Assembly: GCF_049860565.1 (NCBI RefSeq)
Contig: NZ_CP172056.1
Coordinates: 3,224,001-3,288,000, forward strand
Direction: 5' to 3'
Length of the DNA stretch: 64,000 bases
Source: Desulfitobacterium_A nosdiversum
Lineage (GTDB): Bacteria; Bacillota; Desulfitobacteriia; Desulfitobacteriales; Desulfitobacteriaceae
Shown here piece after piece: positions 23,886 through 30,721 of the stretch. Under the pieces are notes generated by a model that ran no database searches, was not told the origin of the DNA, and saw only the letters and a program-made list of their open reading frames with translations. The stretch's first letter is position 1. Every line of letters begins with the position of its first letter. The position numbers and the translations under genes are program-made.

Positions 23886-24582
23886 GATTCTTCCCCCCCG
23901 GTTCACCATAATTATAAAAACGTAGATGAGTTTTTATTTTGCCGACTCTCGAAGGCATCGGCTTATGCTTGCAGCGCTTCTCCTGTTCAGGAGTACACGT
24001 CTTGCAATCTAAAAGTTCAACCCCGCCGATTTTCTTCATAAAAGATGTCATCCCTGTTAAGTCAGAAATCATATTGATTTCCGCCACCCCTCGCTCGCTG
24101 ACCTTGCGCGTCCTGGGTAACCCTGCTGCCTCGCGGATATCGCCGATATCTCCAATCGTATCCACCACAAAGGGATTTCTCTCAAAGGAAGAAACCGTGG
24201 TCCCAGTTTTCAAATAATCCTTTTCTGCATAGGCTTCAAGTTGTTTAACATCCTCCCAACCATAGCCTTCATTCATCGCTGCCAAACGAAGCATGAAGAT
24301 GAAGAAGGGAAAATTAATGTCCATCGGGCATGTTGAATAACAGCCGCTGCAGAAGAAACATTGCCAGAGTTCAACACTGGACAAGACCCGTTTAATATTA
24401 CCGTTAACTAAATCCCGAATTAATTTACGAGGGTTATAGCTTGGAGTCACTGCGGCTGCCGGACATTGCCCCGTACATTTTCCGCACTGCAGGCATCTTT
24501 CAGCTTCATTGACAAAGCCCATTGCAATCGGCTTCCATCTCTCGTAAAAATCATCGCTCCAGTCTTTGGTTTGTTCGAGCAC
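23872..24582 (-). CDS. HdrC-like [4Fe-4S] subunit (first copy)
   Basis: 236 residues. Two [4Fe-4S] motifs, CLQCGKCTGQCP (about 30-41) and CFFCSGCYSTCP (about 75-86). A C-terminal extension contains a further Cys group (LLDCKTCTPEQEKRCKHK) not found in simple HdrC. It overlaps the HdrB gene and begins 11 nt after the Met-rich small gene, so all are one operon. Confidence 0.9.
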   Translation of the reverse strand: MLEQTKDWSDDFYERWKPIAMGFVNEAERCLQCGKCTGQCPAAAVTPSYNPRKLIRDLVNGNIKRVLSSVELWQCFFCSGCYSTCPMDINFPFFIFMLRLAAMNEGYGWEDVKQLEAYAEKDYLKTGTTVSSFERNPFVVDTIGDIGDIREAAGLPRTRKVSERGVAEINMISDLTGMTSFMKKIGGVELLDCKTCTPEQEKRCKHKPMPSRVGKIKTHLRFYNYGEPGGKNHAEA

Positions 24583-24593
24583 GGTATTCCCCC

Positions 24594-24845
24594 CTATTCC
24601 TCTTTTCTACCCGTAATGGCTTGTTTCATCATGGGCATCATTTGAGGCATAAACTTCATTAAATCTTCCCGTGTGTCTTTCCCTGCCATCATGAATTTAA
24701 CCATGCCAGGCATCATTTTCATCATCCGTGATAATGGCATTTCCATGCTAAAAAGTTCGCTAAAATAATTGAGAGTACGTTCGCCGACATCTTGACTTGT
24801 TTCCTTGCCATAAGCTTCCAAATAATTCTCTGCCAAAATGTTCAC
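24594..24845 (-). CDS. Met-rich 83-residue protein of unknown function
   Basis: No family recognised. Sixteen of 83 residues are Met, clustered in the middle and C-terminal parts (RMMKMMPGMVKFMM, LMKFMPQMMPMM). It has no signal peptide or Cys. It starts with AGGGAGGTGAACATT and is 11 nt from the HdrC gene, so it is likely an assembly or interaction partner of the Hdr-like complex. Metal binding through Met is possible but unproven. Confidence 0.75.
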   Translation of the reverse strand: MNILAENYLEAYGKETSQDVGERTLNYFSELFSMEMPLSRMMKMMPGMVKFMMAGKDTREDLMKFMPQMMPMMKQAITGRKEE

Positions 24846-24929
24846 CTCCCTACTGGAATTTTTCTGTAGTTATCTTGTTCACAAAGTTATTTATAATATA
24901 AAGAAAAAAACTTAGATAACTCAAAAGTT

Positions 24930-25187
24930 TTAGTAATCTTTCATACATTGACCCCGACAACCCAAATTAAGAATTTGGCTAGGATCCATCGGATTGACTA
25001 AGGGTTTGAAATACTCACAGGATTGCGAACAATAGTTTAAGTTGATAGCATAGTTGATTCCTGAACAATTTGGGCATATTATCTCTTTCACATTTGGAGG
25101 CATAGGGTCTATTTTTTCTAAAATCATAAAAAACTTAGGACGAAATTCTGAGATAAGTTGCCCGCAATGTGAACATTCCAACATCAT
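24930..25187 (-). CDS. Cys-rich zinc-ribbon protein, first gene of the Hdr cluster
   Basis: 85 residues with CSHCG (about 5-9), CPNCSG (about 38-43), CSQSCEY and CRGQC, eight Cys in all. The first two pairs look like a zinc ribbon; the later group could bind a second metal or be redox-active. Function unknown. It starts at ATGATG with GGGAGATGAGACAAG before it, downstream of a near-consensus promoter and a CsoR/CstR-like operator, and is 84 nt from the Met-rich gene, so it probably leads the Hdr transcript. Confidence 0.75.
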   Translation of the reverse strand: MMLECSHCGQLISEFRPKFFMILEKIDPMPPNVKEIICPNCSGINYAINLNYCSQSCEYFKPLVNPMDPSQILNLGCRGQCMKDY

Positions 25188-25202
25188 CTTGTCTCATCTC
25201 CC

Positions 25203-25261
25203 TATCCCCCGGGTAGGGGTTCTTCTGACTTCAATATACCTCGCTCTCTAATTCTCGTCAA
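25203..25261 (-). promoter_or_regulatory. Promoter and CsoR/CstR-like operator of the zinc-ribbon/Hdr cluster
   Basis: TTGACG (25261-25256), a 17-nt spacer and TATATT (25238-25233) are followed 12 nt on by the G/C-tract palindrome ACCCCTACCCGGGGGATA (25220-25203). The layout matches that in front of the Trx-TrxR fusion. Confidence 0.65.
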
Positions 25262-25386
25262 TATCTTTTTAGGAAAGCAAAGTGTTTTTTTTTAGCTTTT
25301 TTCGATATTATTTTTGTCGATAAGTGCGCCATAATGGAAGTGATTTAGAGAAAGTTATAGTATCTTTTTTATTGTTATATGAAAGC

Positions 25387-25463
25387 AAAAAAGAGCCTAT
25401 AAATTGATGCTCAATAAAGTGCCCCCCATGTCAAGGACAATTTAAAAAAAGGGCCTATAAAAT
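25387..25463 (+). repeat. Repeated AAAAAAGRGCCTATAAA motif at the IS right end
   Basis: AAAAAAGAGCCTATAAATT (25387-25405) recurs as AAAAAAAGGGCCTATAAAAT (25444-25463), 57 bp apart in direct orientation, and inverted at 29738-29756. The three copies may mark ends of two nested elements. Confidence 0.5.
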
Positions 25464-25510
25464 CTCTGTGAAACTGCTTAAATGGGTTTTACGGAGGAGA
25501 TATGCAAGCA

Positions 25511-25551
25511 AACGCTGGCAGTTATATCACTTCGATATGACTGCCAGCGTT
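25511..25551 (+). repeat. 18-bp near-perfect hairpin
   Basis: AACGCTGGCAGTTATATC and GATATGACTGCCAGCGTT form an 18-bp stem with a single G-T pair and a 5-nt loop. It lies in the 3' tail of the IS3 element, just before or at the start of a small ORF; role unknown. Confidence 0.6.
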
Positions 25552-25782
25552 AAATATATCCGCATATCTATAAACATTATGAAAGCTACTGTAAAAAGAT
25601 TTCGCTCATCAAAGCAAAACTTCAAAAAAGAATACGAGCAGTTAGAAGACTTTTTCGAACAGCTCCGCAGTGATTACTGGTCAGTGAAGAGTTCTCTGGA
25701 TGAAGCAAATAAAAAAATAGAGTTATTAGAATCACTGTGTCGCATACATGGCATCTCTATTCCGGAAGAAATACCGTTTTGA
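25537..25782 (+). CDS. Small coiled-coil protein, probable IS passenger
   Basis: The frame is open from 25468. An ATG at 25537 and one at 25579 are more likely starts, and none has a convincing ribosome site. From residue 16 on the protein is basic then heptad-like (KQNFKKEYEQLEDFFEQLRSDYW, SSLDEANKKIELLESL). I do not recognise the family. The adjacent repeats at 25804-25880 resemble IS21-type terminal repeats, so it may be an accessory ORF or remnant of such an element. It runs opposite to the IS3 genes. Confidence 0.4.
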   Translation: MTASVKYIRISINIMKATVKRFRSSKQNFKKEYEQLEDFFEQLRSDYWSVKSSLDEANKKIELLESLCRIHGISIPEEIPF

Positions 25783-25803
25783 TCTTAATATACCGATGCG
25801 AAA

Positions 25804-25880
25804 GAGCCGTCGTTCCGGAATACAGTGAGCCGCTTGTATGGAAAAATTGAGCCATAGTTCCGGAGACATAGAGCCTTGGT
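25804..25880. repeat. Degenerate GAGCC/TTCCGGA tandem repeats (IS21-end-like)
   Basis: The plus strand reads GAGCC-gtCGTTCCGGAATACAGT-GAGCC-gcTTGTATGG...-GAGCC-aTAGTTCCGGAGACAT-GAGCC-like units at about 20-25 bp spacing. Multiple short terminal repeats of this kind are found at IS21-family ends; no istA/istB is present here, so this is a remnant. Confidence 0.4.
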
Positions 25881-25930
25881 AAATCTATTGAGAAGACATT
25901 GCTTAACAGCCTGCTTTATGACTCAAAATA

Positions 25931-26059
25931 AGACTTGATATGGGGGCGGCGGATGCTACCCTAGATTAAAGGGATGGGGCTTACCCCAAAGGAATACATC
26001 ATTTGAGCCACAGCCCTCGACCCATTGAAGCATCCGTCGTAGGGTCCCATGTCAAGTCT
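25931..26059. repeat. Large imperfect palindrome, about 130 bp
   Basis: AGACTTGATATGGG...CGGATGCT (25931-25957) is inverted as AGCATCCG...CCCATGTCAAGTCT (26029-26059), enclosing about 70 bp that itself contains GGGGCTTACCCC. It could be a MITE-like remnant, a structured RNA or the paired ends of a small element. No coding sequence is seen between 25782 and 26164. Confidence 0.5.
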
Positions 26060-26163
26060 ACCCCAGAGTGGTTTCGCTGTTTCCGAATACTGGCTTCGTA
26101 AAACGGAACGGTGGCTCTCACTCGCTGGAACAATCGCTCATAGTGCCCTGTATTAAATCCGAT

Positions 26164-26448
26164 CTACACATGAATAGGATAATTTCCAGTCCGGAGATAT
26201 TTTTCGTACTGGTTTGGTGACAGCTTGGCTAAATCCCATTGGTAGCGATCATTGTTGTAGTAATCCATATAGTCTTCAATAATGACCGTTAATTCTTCGA
26301 ATGTATTGCAGCCTTCCAGGTGGATTTCATCTTTCATATGGCCAAAGAAGGACTCCTGAGGCGCGTTGTCCCAACAATTCCCTCGCCTTGACATAGACTG
26401 ACGCAGTTCTTTGTCCTTGAGCAAGGCCTGGAATGATATGCTGGTATA
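26164..26448 (-). CDS. IS3-family transposase OrfB, 3' exon
   Basis: C-terminal part of the DDE transposase, reading YTSISFQALLK..., then MSRRGNCWDNAPQESFFGHMKDE, which supplies the conserved catalytic Glu and the NAP/FxxxKxE motif of IS3 OrfB. It joins in frame to the 5' part (28575-29222) if the group II intron is removed. By itself it has no start codon or ribosome site. Confidence 0.9.
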   Translation of the reverse strand, partial: YTSISFQALLKDKELRQSMSRRGNCWDNAPQESFFGHMKDEIHLEGCNTFEELTVIIEDYMDYYNNDRYQWDLAKLSPNQYEKYLRTGNYPIHV

Positions 26449-28574
26449 ATCGACTAAAGAAAAGGGATTACTCCCTTTCCCTCGTCTAAGAACCGTACGT
26501 GAGAGTTTCCCGCTCATACGGCTCAAGCATTTCTTTACCATTTCTGGCGGCAATCAGTGAGGCTAGTTTCATTTTTCTCTTTGTAAAGTATTCTTCGTCT
26601 ATAAAGGGATTTTGAGATATCTTTAATTTAGGGTGACGGACGATATCTATCCTTCTTAGATTGATGAGACTGTATTCATCCGTCATGAACAGCCATCTCT
26701 TCCCATTCTTTTCGTGCCAATATTTGTTTAGTCGCCACCATTTATTTTTGTTGGGGTGGCGATGTTTTGCCCATTGTTGCAAGAGAAGATAGAGAGTGTT
26801 ATTGATGTAAGAAAAAGTTTGACTTGCCACGACATGTCTATGATAGTTAGTCCACCCTCTAATGATTTGATTAAGCCTTCGAATTATTTCAGACTGACTC
26901 GCCGCTTTGCCTTCTTTCAGAATGATAGTAGCGCATTTCCGTGTCAGGGCTTTGATGGAATTCTTTGATGGTTTGACAATCAATTTTCCTTTAAACTTTC
27001 GAAATGTCCAGCCAAGAAAGTCGAAGCCGTCATCTATATGCGTAATCATTGTTTTCTCTTCGGATAGAGTTAGCCCGCGATTTTCTAGGAATTGACTAAC
27101 AGTTTCTTTCAGTTCTTCTGCTATTTCTTTTGTATTTGCGGTAATGATAAAGTCATCAGCGTATCGCACCAGATTTACTTTGGTTTTGGCCCGATAGTGA
27201 TTTTCTATTTTACCCTTTGAATTTCGATGGTATTTGTCTTGAATTAACTTTTCAAGACCATCTAACGTTATGTTTGCATATAGGCTTGAGATGGCTCCTC
27301 CTTGTGGTGAACCTGTGTTTGTAGGAAATAAGTTGCCCTCGTATATGAACCCTGATTTTAGAAATTGCTTCATTACTTTTTTGTCCATCGGAATATTCTG
27401 TTGTAGCCAGCCATGGTTGATGTTGTCAAAACATCCTTTGATGTCTCCTTCTAATATCCATGTCGGAGAACATTGCCTAGCTAGTACGCAAAATATCTGT
27501 TCACAGGCATCTTTAGTGCTTCTTCCTTTACGAAAACCAAAAGATGTAGTGTCGCCTGTAGTTTCAGCTACGGGTTCGAGTGCTAGCGCATAGAGTGTTT
27601 GCATGGCCCTATCATACATAGTGGGGATTCCCAACGGTCGTTTCTTGTTCTTGCCTTTCTTTTCAATGAAGACTCGCCTAAGGGGTTTTGCTTTGTAGTG
27701 TTTATCCGTAAGTGCTAATACAGCCTTCATCTTTGAAGCTGCAGTTGACCATAGTTTTTTGTCTACCCCAGAGGTGTTCTTTCCCTTATTCGAGGTTACT
27801 TTCTTTACAGCCTGAGCTTTGGCATAGAATGAGTGTGTTAGTAAGTACTGTAATCTTTTGACTTTGTTTTTGTCGCCCTTCACTGTTGCCTTGGCAATTC
27901 TGGTTTGTAGCCTATTAACTTCATTTTGCACCTGCATCCAATCAATGGACTCCCATTGACTGGCAAGTGTGTTTCTGTCTTTTAGTCTCTCGGTTTTATC
28001 CGTCGTTGAATTACTAAAATTCATAAGTTTACCTTCCGTCTCTGCCAAGAAATACCATAGGATAAGTCAGCACTCTTTCGAGTTAGGGCAAAGTTTGAAC
28101 CCCTATCTTCTTTCATTACAAAAGTAGCGTTTGCTTTTTATCCTTTTCTTCTGCCCTCTATGCCGTTTCTTTCCCTTGCGGTTGGATACCTCATTCTTGT
28201 GAGGAGCATATAGGGTTTACCAAGTTCCGCATGATACATAATTGTGAAAGCCTTAGGAGCCACCTTTAAACCGGGAGTTCTTCATCCATTCGCATTGGTT
28301 TATCAGTTCGCCTTTGCTCGACTCCTTACCATTTTGGTCGAAGCGTTTCAGCCTATTTCGCTTCCTCCAGCGTAACGATTCCTACAGTGATTCACTTTAC
28401 GTTCTCCATAGCTTTCTTACTCTAGCAGTTATCCCAGCTTTAGGCTACTCGGACTTCCACATTGTCTTGTGAGCTTTCTAACCCAGACGTTACCATCTAC
28501 GCTAGTCACAATAGAGTTACCCCGAATGGATGGGGTAGCCTTTAGGCAATATATCATGCGACTTCTTGTCGCAC
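26449..28574 (-). mobile_element. Group II intron inserted in IS3 orfB
   Basis: The 5' end GTGCGAC (28574) directly follows the CAT codon of the transposase HSDQGCH motif, and the 3' end is ...TCGAT (26449), giving the group II GTGCG...AY boundaries. Domain V is clear: GAGCCGTATGAGCGGGAAAC with CTCACGTACGGTTC (about 26521-26487). Domain VI (AAAGGGAGTAATCCCTTT) follows. Length is 2126 nt. Removal joins CAT to TATACC and restores H-Y-T-S in the transposase. The intron encodes a reverse transcriptase/maturase. About 525 nt between 28574 and its start hold the ribozyme domains I-III. Confidence 0.92.
26486..28024 (-). CDS. ltrA: Group II intron reverse transcriptase/maturase
   Basis: About 512 residues from the ATG at 28024 (GGAAGGTAAACTT upstream; the frame opens at 28048). 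The N-terminal RVT_N region (SIDWMQVQNEVNRLQTRIAKA) is followed by RT blocks with RRVFIEKKGKNKKRPLGIPT, EGDIKGCFDNINH and the catalytic RYADDFII, then the maturase X domain (RRLNQIIRGWTNYHRH). No C-terminal H-N-H endonuclease is seen. The last 12 codons and the stop are made of the intron's own domain V sequence, so the ORF runs into the ribozyme core. It promotes splicing and mobility of its intron. Confidence 0.93.
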   Translation of the reverse strand: MNFSNSTTDKTERLKDRNTLASQWESIDWMQVQNEVNRLQTRIAKATVKGDKNKVKRLQYLLTHSFYAKAQAVKKVTSNKGKNTSGVDKKLWSTAASKMKAVLALTDKHYKAKPLRRVFIEKKGKNKKRPLGIPTMYDRAMQTLYALALEPVAETTGDTTSFGFRKGRSTKDACEQIFCVLARQCSPTWILEGDIKGCFDNINHGWLQQNIPMDKKVMKQFLKSGFIYEGNLFPTNTGSPQGGAISSLYANITLDGLEKLIQDKYHRNSKGKIENHYRAKTKVNLVRYADDFIITANTKEIAEELKETVSQFLENRGLTLSEEKTMITHIDDGFDFLGWTFRKFKGKLIVKPSKNSIKALTRKCATIILKEGKAASQSEIIRRLNQIIRGWTNYHRHVVASQTFSYINNTLYLLLQQWAKHRHPNKNKWWRLNKYWHEKNGKRWLFMTDEYSLINLRRIDIVRHPKLKISQNPFIDEEYFTKRKMKLASLIAARNGKEMLEPYERETLTYGS

Positions 28575-29222
28575 ATGGCAGCCCTGATCTGAATGGATAA
28601 TGGTTTCCTTGTTCAAAGAAATTCCGTGTTCTTGGATCAGATGATTGACCGTTTCTAATACAAAGTCCACTTCCAAAGAGTTGCTAACTACATATGCCAA
28701 CACCTGCTTGGTGCAGGCATCTAAAATTGTTGAGAGATACGCTTTCTGGCTGTTGCGGTAGAACATGTAAGTAATATCTGTTAAAAGTATGGCCCTTGGG
28801 CCGTGTTCCTCGAACTCACGGTTAACAAGATTATCGGCTACATTGCTGGTTCTCAAAGCTTTTGCCATACGTCGGTATGGATTTGCTTTCCGAATCGTGC
28901 ATTTCAGTCCAAACTTTTTCATCAGCCGCGAGATTTTCTTTCGGTTCATACGGATTCCCTGGTGCAGCAGTCGCATGTAGATACCTCGGACTCCTTTGTC
29001 ATAACCGCGGAACTGGTAAGCCGCCAGAATCACCTCAAAGTCTTTCTTGTCCTGTTCATATTGTGCAGTTCTCACATCTGCAGCCTTCAGCCAACGGTAG
29101 TATCCGGAACGGGAAACGCCGGCATATTTGCACAGCCATGTTATGTTCAAAAAGTTATTATCCCGTCGGGTCATTTTTTGGATGATCTTGTATTTTTCTG
29201 CTGGCGCCGCTTGGCTTCCCAT
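28575..29222 (-). CDS. IS3-family transposase OrfB, 5' exon (catalytic DDE domain)
   Basis: N-terminal two thirds of OrfB. It includes the HTH_21 region (NNFLNITWLCKYAGVSRSGYYRWL), the first catalytic Asp in AILLTDITYM and the second in IIHSDQGCH, where the group II intron interrupts it; without splicing it would continue into intron sequence and stop within a few codons (VRQEVA). It overlaps orfA and is reached by a -1 frameshift: orfA ends TCC AAA AAA TGA, and slipping back one base on the A6 run gives ATG ACC in the orfB frame. Confidence 0.9.
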
Positions 29223-29635
29223 TGTGCCTTCTTTTCTAAAAAGTTGATTTTTTTTAGAAATTCATTCTCTTGTTTTAAATACTGAACCTGATGCTCTAAG
29301 CGAGATATTTTCTCCTCGGACGTCAGGTCTTTTGTTCTTGGACGACCAGTACTATCTTTACGCCGGTCATGAAAATCTTCGTTGTGCGCCTCGTACTTAC
29401 TAACATTTCCAACAAAACGGTCAATCCGCTTTTTCCCCAACACACGAGGATCAAAACCCATCCCTCGTAAAATAGCAGAAGGCATATTTCCAGCCTTATA
29501 TTCACGATAGAATCGTTCTTTAAAGTCAACCGAATATGTAATCGATGTTTCACTTACCTTGACTACATATGGATTCTGCCGCAGCATTGCCTGCTGTTCC
29601 TCTGTAAAACGATTTGTTCCCATCTTTTCATCCAC
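29171..29635 (-). CDS. IS3-family transposase OrfA
   Basis: 154 residues. It carries a helix-turn-helix region (YKAGNMPSAILRGMGFD) and a C-terminal leucine-zipper-like coiled coil (EEKISRLEHQVQYLKQENEFLKKINFLEKK), the usual IS3 OrfA layout for DNA binding and multimerisation. It is read with orfB by a programmed -1 frameshift at the A6 run at 29174-29179. Start ATG with GGAGTGG upstream. Confidence 0.9.
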   Translation of the reverse strand: MDEKMGTNRFTEEQQAMLRQNPYVVKVSETSITYSVDFKERFYREYKAGNMPSAILRGMGFDPRVLGKKRIDRFVGNVSKYEAHNEDFHDRRKDSTGRPRTKDLTSEEKISRLEHQVQYLKQENEFLKKINFLEKKAQWEAKRRQQKNTRSSKK

Positions 29636-29768
29636 TCCACATAGTCAGCATAACAAAAAATGCCCCTGTAAAACAGAGTCATAAAAAGTTCGGCATGATG
29701 CCTCTTTTTTGCTGTCCATTTTACAGGGTACATTTTACAATCTATAGGCTCTTTTTATTTTTCCCAAT

Positions 29769-30053
29769 TTACTGATTTAACTTTAAAAGGGTTTCTACAG
29801 CCTTATTCATAACTTCCTGCTGGTTTTGTCCTTTTTCCAAAGCTTCGAGCATACATGTATTCGCATAGTGCTGAGCTACAACAACAGAAACTTTTTGTAC
29901 TGCTGAACGGATAGCAACAAGCTGCAGCAAAATCTCTTCGCACGTCTTTCCCTCTTCAATCATTCGTTCTACTGCAGCAACATGGCCGCGAACCGTTTTA
30001 AGACGCGTTAGGATTTTTTTAGTGTCCTTTGGATCAATACTTATGTCAGACAT
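29769..30053 (-). CDS. CsoR/CstR-family transcriptional repressor
   Basis: 94 residues, all-helical DUF156 (RcnR/CsoR) family: KKILTRLKTVRGHVAAVERMIEEG, Cys in KTCEEILLQ, and a second Cys in ANTCMLEAL. Copper-sensing CsoR has His four residues before the second Cys; here that position is Tyr, with His one residue further away (QHYANTC). Loss of this His with both Cys kept is the pattern of persulfide-sensing CstR. Four candidate operators of the right shape are in the window, near Trx, Hdr, methyltransferase and rhodanese genes. It lies just outside the IS3 element. Confidence 0.85.
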   Translation of the reverse strand: MSDISIDPKDTKKILTRLKTVRGHVAAVERMIEEGKTCEEILLQLVAIRSAVQKVSVVVAQHYANTCMLEALEKGQNQQEVMNKAVETLLKLNQ

Positions 30054-30103
30054 TTGTTCCCCTACTTTCTTACACTCTCCACTAGTACTTGGTTATTAAC
30101 CCC

Positions 30104-30682
30104 TTATCCTGTACTGTAGAGCGCCTTATATTTTGGATAATAAAACAGAACGCGTTGGACATATTTGCGGGTTTCTTGAAAAGGAATGTCTTCAACTCGC
30201 AAGTGGTCAATATCCAGCTGCTGAGTTTTTATCCATTCTTGGACATGCCCCCGCCCTCCATTATAAGCGGCTAATACCAACGTCGTATTGTTAAATTCCT
30301 TTTGAAGACTTGCAAGATACCATGTTCCATATTGGATGTTCTTTTCCGGATCTTTCAAATCCTCTAGCGTAAAACTCTTGTCTCCCTTGCTTTTAGCAAT
30401 CCATTCAGCTGTATCAGGCATAAGCTGCATTAAGCCTTGAGCCCCTTTATGAGATTGCGATTGGGGCATAAAATTACTTTCCGCCCGAATAACTGCAATA
30501 ACTAAAAAGGGATCTACCCCATACTGTACCGCGTATTTTTCAACAATCGGACGATACGGATAAGGGTAGAACAGCTTTTGAGCATACGAGGTCTGAAAAA
30601 ACAGTCCCAACCCTATGACAATCACCAGTAAACCTATTAAACCTCTTTTGATGAGGCGAAACCATAATCGTCTCTTCTTCAT
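30104..30682 (-). CDS. Membrane-anchored lytic transglycosylase (SLT domain)
   Basis: 192 residues. The N-terminal anchor (LIKRGLIGLLVIVIGLGLFF) precedes a soluble Slt-type catalytic domain: catalytic Glu in AVIRAESNF, HKGAQGLMQLMPDTA, NIQYGTWYL and LAAYNGG. It cleaves peptidoglycan glycan strands, forming 1,6-anhydroMurNAc ends. In spore formers this gene commonly lies next to coaE, as here, where 39 nt separate them. Confidence 0.92.
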   Translation of the reverse strand: MKKRRLWFRLIKRGLIGLLVIVIGLGLFFQTSYAQKLFYPYPYRPIVEKYAVQYGVDPFLVIAVIRAESNFMPQSQSHKGAQGLMQLMPDTAEWIAKSKGDKSFTLEDLKDPEKNIQYGTWYLASLQKEFNNTTLVLAAYNGGRGHVQEWIKTQQLDIDHLRVEDIPFQETRKYVQRVLFYYPKYKALYSTG

Positions 30683-30721
30683 CCAAACTCCTTGTTTAAA
30701 ATTTTAATCTATTTAATAAGC

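Larger units (their letters stand above)
25388..29756 (-). mobile_element. IS3-family element carrying a group II intron and foreign IS debris
   Basis: The ends are marked by an inverted repeat AAAAAGAGCCTATARATTG (25388-25406 and 29756-29738), inside which the sequences continue to resemble each other (TGTAAAATGTACCC...GGACA against AATAAAGTGCCCCCC...GGACA). Inside lie orfA (29171-29635) and orfB, split by the intron at 26449-28574. About 700 bp between the end of orfB and the right end is unusual for IS3 and contains material of another origin (25449-26160). Exact ends and target duplication could not be fixed. The outer AAAAAGAGCCTATA...TATAGGCTCTTTTT may instead be a host terminator that was the target. 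Confidence 0.7.

Noticed and set aside
28803..29285. 160-codon plus-strand ORF
   Set aside because: Antisense to the IS3 transposase genes; no independent evidence.
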